Below, in pieces: positions 58,855-64,000 of a DNA stretch of 64,000 nucleotides. A program made the position numbers and the translations under genes. The first letter of the stretch is position 1; every line of letters starts with the position of its first letter. The DNA is taken from positions 43,814,668 through 43,878,667 of the forward strand of contig CP141145.1 of assembly GCA_035235625.1 (NCBI GenBank), read 5' to 3'. The notes beneath the pieces were generated by a model that made no database searches, was not told where the DNA came from, and saw nothing but the letters and a program-made list of their open reading frames with translations. Source of the stretch: Saururus chinensis. Its lineage: Eukaryota; Streptophyta; Magnoliopsida; Piperales; Saururaceae.

Positions 58855-61685
58855 TTACTTAAAATAAAGTTCCAGAAGCTTTTTCAGAGTCTCAAAGATG
58901 CTAGTAAAGGGATCGAATTGTACAGAGCGTTTTAACTCTAGATCTGGAAATTGATTCGTCAAGGCCTCTTTCATTCCGGCCATGGACATCATCAAAGCAA
59001 GCTGATTAGATGACATCACCTCACAATCCTGTGGTGTGTCTTTGATCTTACTTGGATCATAACCGAAATTTGCCAAGTAATATTTGTACTTGTCTATGAA
59101 CTCGCGCCCCGGATCAGGAGTCCTCGAGTAAATCTGAATCAAACAAACGAGCCCTTTTAGTAAAAGATCCCACTGGTTCAGGCATGCAATATTGCTCACT
59201 ACTCAAATGATATTACCTGGATGAAGCTTTTGTCCTTCGATCCAGAAACAAGAGCAAAATTATCATAATCTGTTGCGATGACATCATACGGCTCCTTTGG
59301 GATAAATGGCAACGTGGGAAAACGGAGGTAACACTTCTCCTTGATCATCTCTTGTCTCTCTAGATCAGTTTCATTCTTCTCCCTTTCCTCCTCAGAGAGG
59401 CACTGGACCCTTCCTCTGATGCCGGTAATGTAGCCATCAGGTCCACCATGGACACAAAATGTGTCAACCTGGATAGCCGGAGTCTCTGTATCAAATGTAT
59501 ACACTCCCTGCAGAAGAATGTAATCAGAACTTCTACATGCAATAGTTTATTAATTATGTTGATATACTAGAGATTAACTTGCCTCTAGTACATACAACAG
59601 AGACCCACAATCTAAAAGGCTGCACTGTGGTTTCTCAAGGATAATGTAGAGATACAAGTTTCATCTTATTACTATATTCAGTGTAGAATGTATATTATTG
59701 GAAGGGTGACAGTATGGACGGGATTTACAAAGTAAACCATAAAATAAAACCATTTTATCCAATAATCTAAATCTCCTGCATTCACTGTTATCAAAGTAAC
59801 TTCATCAATTACCTGCGTGCAATGACAGTCTTCTTGCCCTTGACCAGCAAATCCACGCTTAAGTGAAGCCACTTCAAACCATCTTCCGGCATATCTGACT
59901 GGATCAAAATCTTTTGCAGTCATGCCTCTCATCATCATTAGTTGTCTCTCACCTTTTCCACCTAAAGTTTCATTCAGTTCAAGAGGCAAACCAGAATCTG
60001 AGGCTGCTGCGAGCTGGTATAAATCGTTGCGAGATGTCTCAACTCCAACAACCTGGGGAGGAAATGAGAAACATTAGGGAAAATGTTCATCTACTCCGTC
60101 TGTGCTCTTTACTAGATTGTTGTATCTCTTTCTTCTAAATCCTGCCAAAAGCTGATTCCACCAAGTTCACAACTTCTTTTTTCCCTTTAAATATATCCCT
60201 CAATGATGGACATTCAACACCATATGTAGAAGCTATCATCCTTTGTTATGACCTACGCCTACCTTTGTCATGAGAAGACAGAAATTACCGGGTTTGGCTG
60301 AGAGAGTAGCACAATTGAAGCTGCAAACCCAGATAAAACTTGTCTAATTAGAACTTGTCTAATTAGAACTTCTCTAGGTGCAGGATCCCTCAATGAGCAT
60401 TTTAATGTTGTTTTGCCCACTATAAAAGTCACTTTCCTGAACGGAGAAGAGGATGAGTATAAACAGTTGAAGCAAGTGAACACAAAGCAATCAATCATAT
60501 TTCTGCAACAACCTTAAGATTTTGGATAAATTGACGAAAAGATGAGGTAAGCTCGAAGACAGTTGGAATCATAATTTTACAAACCATTTTTTTTTTAAAA
60601 TAAATCAAAAGAGATGTGCTGCTCTAAAGTTAAAAGGCACAAGAGATCTTTTGCAAGCTTTAAAACAGAAATTGAGCAGCAATGCTAAAATGACAGAATA
60701 TGATGTTTACCACTATGATTAGTGAAACCATGAGGTTTAAGATTCAACCGCAACTTGTAGTAGCACCCATCCACTTGTTAAGAACATTGAGAATTGCTAA
60801 TTGTTATCGGGGCTTTTGATGTAGAAAATGCACCAACTTTCACAAGATTAATCTTTACTTGTTCCATTTACTCAGATGTTCAGTGGCAGAGGCCTACAGT
60901 CAAGCCTCAGAAACGCCATTCCAACCCATCAGCAACTTCCAGTGAGAATGTGTTGTTTCTTATTTTCATCGAGCAAAACAATTCGTCGTTTTTTTTTTCT
61001 TAAAAAAAAATGTTATTCAAATTCAGGTTGTATGATGCAACTTAAACTCCAGATTCCAGCTGAAGTTATTAAAACACCAGTTCATTTTACGTACTCAAAG
61101 TTATCCCTAAGATCATGATCCATTACGAAGCAAAGTTAAGGTTCGTGGCTGATAACGCGACTCTGCCTTTCCTCCATAAAATTGATACAGTTTTTACAAC
61201 CCATCAATATATATACATAGAGTATTCTTTCGGCGGCATTAGTAATCATGTCTAATGACCATCCTTTAAATGTCTTAAAAACTCTGTCAAATCTCATGTC
61301 AATTTCTCAACAATATACAAGTCAAAGTGATCTCCATTTAGGAAAGAATAAATAAACAAAGAAGTTGGTTTCGCAGCAGATAAGCCACAGCAAACGGCAT
61401 GGTTATTCAATGACCTTAATTTTCTGAATTGATGGTACAGGACGAAATTGAGGAATCGAGATTTTAGCTAGAAGAATTCCGAGTCAGACAAAGACAAAAA
61501 CAAGGCTCCGTTGTGCCAAATGCGGAGGCAGAATTCCCACGAGGAAATCCCATAGATGAAAACCAAAATCAGGAGAAGCGAAGGAGAGCGTAGGCCATGA
61601 ATTGAAGACCGGGTTGGAAGCCATACCGAGAGTTGAGGGGAGGAGGAGGGTAGTGGTGAGACAATGCCGACTGTAGCACAACCAT
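58855..61685 (-). CDS. LCNP: Chloroplast lipocalin (LCNP/CHL)
   Basis: Five exons give 338 residues: 61685-61627, 60436-60289, 60052-59813, 59507-59217 and 59133-58855. Known members have about 350. The first exon (MVVLQSALSHHYPPPPLNS, donor CG|GTATGG) is the least certain; it encodes part of the transit peptide and joins in phase to RKVTFIVGKTTLKCS. The lipocalin barrel begins at FDPVRYAGRWFEVASLKRGF, which has the family's G-x-W motif, and continues QGQEDCHCTQ then GVYTFDTETPAIQVDTFCVH, PYDVIATDYDNFALVSGSKD (second lipocalin motif) and the tail VQFDPFTSIFETLKKLLELY. Plant LCNP is a thylakoid lumen protein that protects lipids under photo-oxidative stress and takes part in sustained quenching. 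Odd point: exon 2 holds a tandem in-frame 15-base duplication giving LIRQV twice (about 60339-60368). Confidence 0.92.
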
Positions 61686-61897
61686 TTTCTGCGCCTTTCG
61701 CCGCCACCTTGTGGAGATTGGGTCAGAGCTGCTGAACTGGTTTAAAGTGCTTCTCACTTTCCAAGTGAAGAAAAGGAAGTGGCTGCTTCCTTGCCTTCTC
61801 CCACCATGGTCGCTTATCAGTTTGGAAGGTAATCGGCCGCTGTTTGCTGACGTGTCTGAGACTGAGAGGAATGGGGCTAAAAGGAAACAAAACAAGT

Positions 61898-61970
61898 TCC
61901 ATTGCCGGGATTTGAACCCGGGTCGCCTGGGTGAAAGCCAGGTATCCTAACCGGACTAGACGACAATGGA
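61898..61970 (-). tRNA. trnE-UUC: tRNA-Glu (anticodon UUC)
   Basis: A 73-base gene on the minus strand. The acceptor stem TCCATTG pairs fully with CAATGGA. The anticodon arm is CCTGG-CTTTCAC-CCAGG with anticodon TTC. The T arm CCCGGGTTTGAATCCCGG is intact. The D arm contains GTCTAGTCCGGTTAGGATA. No intron is present. The layout matches nuclear plant tRNA-Glu. It lies upstream of the lipocalin gene on the same strand and should have its own Pol III transcription from internal A and B boxes (GGTTTGAATCC is the B box). Confidence 0.95.
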
Positions 61971-62564
61971 TTGACATGGATGAACTCCAATCTCTTATTA
62001 CTTCATGTGTTCCTTTATAATACGAAAAAAATTAAAAATCAATTTTTTTTATTAATTTGGAATGGGAAAATATGGTCCTATAAAGTGTTGCCCATCCTGC
62101 CCCTAATGGAAGGTCTAGCCAGACCAAGCTCTATCACGCCGTGACCATTTTACATAGACTCTTAATATATTATAAATATAACATGTACATTTTATGGTCG
62201 CCATTGACATAGTATATAGAGAAAGTGTTCATATCTATATATCATGATAAGATCCCTATGTAACATGGTCAGGGGCTCTGCTCGTGTCAAGAAAGCATGT
62301 CCTTAGGGAATAAACTGTTGTTCTTGCCATTTGACGTCAGCTAAAATTTTGAACTTAATAAAATAAAAAAAGACTGAAATTTTACTTTTATAAGAACGGA
62401 AGTATGCATTAATTCAGGCTTTGTATGCCAAAAACTCTGGATTCTATATTAGAATTTGTCAAATGGATACATAAATGTAAGAGTAATCACATGCATTACA
62501 ACAAAACAACATCAATAAAAAACAGAAAATCCCAAGGAAAAGCCAAAGAAGAATCCTTCTATTT
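61971..62564. other. Intergenic
   Basis: AT-rich DNA between the tRNA and the 3' end of the uL6c gene. Short A and T runs follow the tRNA on the plus-strand side. The region 62425-62564 is probably the 3' UTR of uL6c. No gene or clear repeat is seen. Confidence 0.5.
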
Positions 62565-63594
62565 TTATTTCTTCTTCCCAGCTTTCCCTTCTTTCCTTCT
62601 CACAATTTCATCAGCATATTTGACGCCCTTCCCTTTATATGGCTCTGGGGGTCTCCACTTCCTCACAGACGCAGCGAACTCACCAATTGAACATTTGTCG
62701 TATCCGCTAACAGCAATTCTTGTGTTGTCCTCCACTTTTACTTGAATGCCATCCGGGATAGCCATCCGAACAGGGTGAGAGAATCCAAGATTCAATACTA
62801 AATCCCGGCCCTCCAACATGGCACGATATCCTACTCCAACCAATTGGAGTCGCTTTTCAAAACCTTTGGATACTCCCACCACCATGTTGTCAGTAAGTGT
62901 TCTGCATCATTTTTTTGTTAAAAAAAAAAGAGAGACAGACCTCATGAGAGACAGTTGAAAATTAAAACAATAAAGCTTATTGTTTCCTCTGAATGTTCAA
63001 ATCAAGCTTTATTTCATATTGTGGCAACTATTTACTAAGGGAACTGGTCTCTCGCCACTCTCCTCTATTGACTTGTGACAGATATACATTGAAAACACAA
63101 TGTAGCTATAAGAAACATAATGATATATTTATGTATGTACATTGCAGCATAATCTTGAACATCATCATACCTCACCAGTAGGCATATCAGAGCACAAAAA
63201 CAAATGAGACAATACAGTCTTCAATGACAGAATAACATGCTTTAGACACAGAAAGAAGCTGAAGGAAGAATGACCTGAAAAGCCCATGCATTTGGTTGGC
63301 TCTTCTCGTTTCCGTTGCCTTTGACACCTTCAAAAGTCCATTTTCCACTCTTTCAACCTTCACTTCGCGTGGATAAGTTCTTGAAAGCTCCCCCAGAGGG
63401 CCTTTTACTTTCAAATCCTGACCTTCCAAAATTATGGTCACATTGGAAGGTACTTGAATAGGATTCTTCCCGATTCTCGACTCCTTGCACTCGATAGTTT
63501 TCTTGGGAATACAGATCTTTGTCATTGGAGCACCAGCAAAGCGCATGATACATCTCTCACCCAGAAAGACAGATTTGAATTGGCTGAATGACAT
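62565..63594 (-). CDS. RPL6: Plastid ribosomal protein uL6c, nuclear-encoded
   Basis: Two exons, 63594-63275 and 62901-62565, give 218 residues; Arabidopsis has about 223. The leader ([20 protein letters not shown]) resembles a chloroplast transit peptide, though a further upstream exon cannot be excluded. The mature part starts [20 protein letters not shown] and contains [20 protein letters not shown], then [12 protein letters not shown] up to the intron. The second exon gives [40 protein letters not shown] and the L6 signature [20 protein letters not shown], ending GKAGKKK. The phase across the intron (AG|A, arginine) is correct. Protein uL6 lies near the GTPase centre of the large subunit; this copy serves the chloroplast 50S. 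No defect is visible. Confidence 0.95.
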
Positions 63595-64000
63595 GAAGAT
63601 GGTATTCGTGAATATATCACATGGTGAAGCCTACAAGCTATTCTCTTCCATCTAAGTAATACCCCCTCCATCCCACATTAGTTCATTTTGAAAAATCAAA
63701 TGGAGCTATTAAAGTGGGACAGAGAGAGCATTTAGTTTTAACTAGCTAAGGAATATAAGTATCCAAGAGGCATGAAAACCTCACTTTTGGATTGTACATA
63801 ATAGAAGCCAAAAGGCAGAAACTCAAATTTATAGACTAAAAGAATGAACGTTAAACAACTGCAGGATATGCCTCAACTTAGTTTTGCATTAAACTTTCTG
63901 AAGCAACAGACAGAACCCAGATTATGGTTTCACAGTTGCATCAAATTTCACCATTTGCATCTAAGAGAGGAAAAAAAACACCAGATTTAACTTTTAAAAA
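63595..64000. other. Upstream region of the uL6c gene to the window edge
   Basis: This holds the probable 5' leader and promoter of uL6c. A short Stowaway-like fragment lies near 63662-63729. The rest, to 64000, is AT-rich and shows no gene. An upstream exon of uL6c could lie here or beyond the window. Confidence 0.45.
63662..63729. mobile_element. Short Stowaway-like MITE remnant
   Basis: The left end reads CCCCCTCCATCCCACATTAG and the right end, reversed, reads GCTCTCTCTGTCCCACTTTA. These match the Stowaway terminal pattern. At about 68 bp it is much shorter than the copy at 16796, so it is probably an internally deleted copy. The TA target is clear only on the left. Confidence 0.5.

Overview
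The window is nuclear DNA of a flowering plant. Almost every gene is split by GT-AG introns. Three products are nuclear-encoded plastid proteins: LTD, a chloroplast lipocalin and ribosomal protein uL6c. The intergenic DNA is AT-rich and holds several families of small DNA transposons. The species cannot be fixed from the sequence alone, and no bacterial or organellar backbone is present. Gene models were built by hand from splice signals, reading phase and remembered protein families.

Layout: 0.7-4.2 kb (-), a papain-like protein with one apparent frameshift. 6.5-10.5 kb (+), a TOM1/TOM3 tobamovirus-multiplication membrane protein with 11 exons. 11.5-14.4 kb (-), a Derlin-2-like ERAD protein. 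14.4-18.4 kb, a gene-poor AT-rich tract with repeats and small transposons. 18.4-19.6 kb (-), an intronless mitochondrial-type PPR gene, head-to-head with 19.9-22.8 kb (+), an Ole e 1-like secreted protein. 24.3-31.2 kb (-), the organellar family-A DNA polymerase with 12 exons. 31.6-38.6 kb, a complete-ended hAT transposon with an 8-bp target duplication, a decayed transposase and a captured fragment of a sucrase/ferredoxin-like (AIM32-type) gene. 38.6-43 kb, intergenic DNA with nested MITEs. 43.1-44.0 kb, two small genes facing tail to tail, both with a GTIGSL motif. 45.9-52.5 kb (-), an SYP2-type Qa-SNARE with a solo LTR and a direct-repeat cluster in its introns. 53-55 kb, an AT-rich degenerate repeat array. 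57.0-58.2 kb (+), LTD/GDC1. 58.9-61.7 kb (-), chloroplast lipocalin. 61.9 kb (-), tRNA-Glu(UUC). 62.6-63.6 kb (-), plastid uL6c.

The genes do not form one pathway. Three of the last four entries (LTD, lipocalin, uL6c) act in the chloroplast; this may be chance. The features most worth a second look are the gene fragment inside the hAT element, a duplicated in-frame splice acceptor in the TOM1-like gene, three probable GC-AG introns, the overlapping GTIGSL pair and the frameshift in the first gene.
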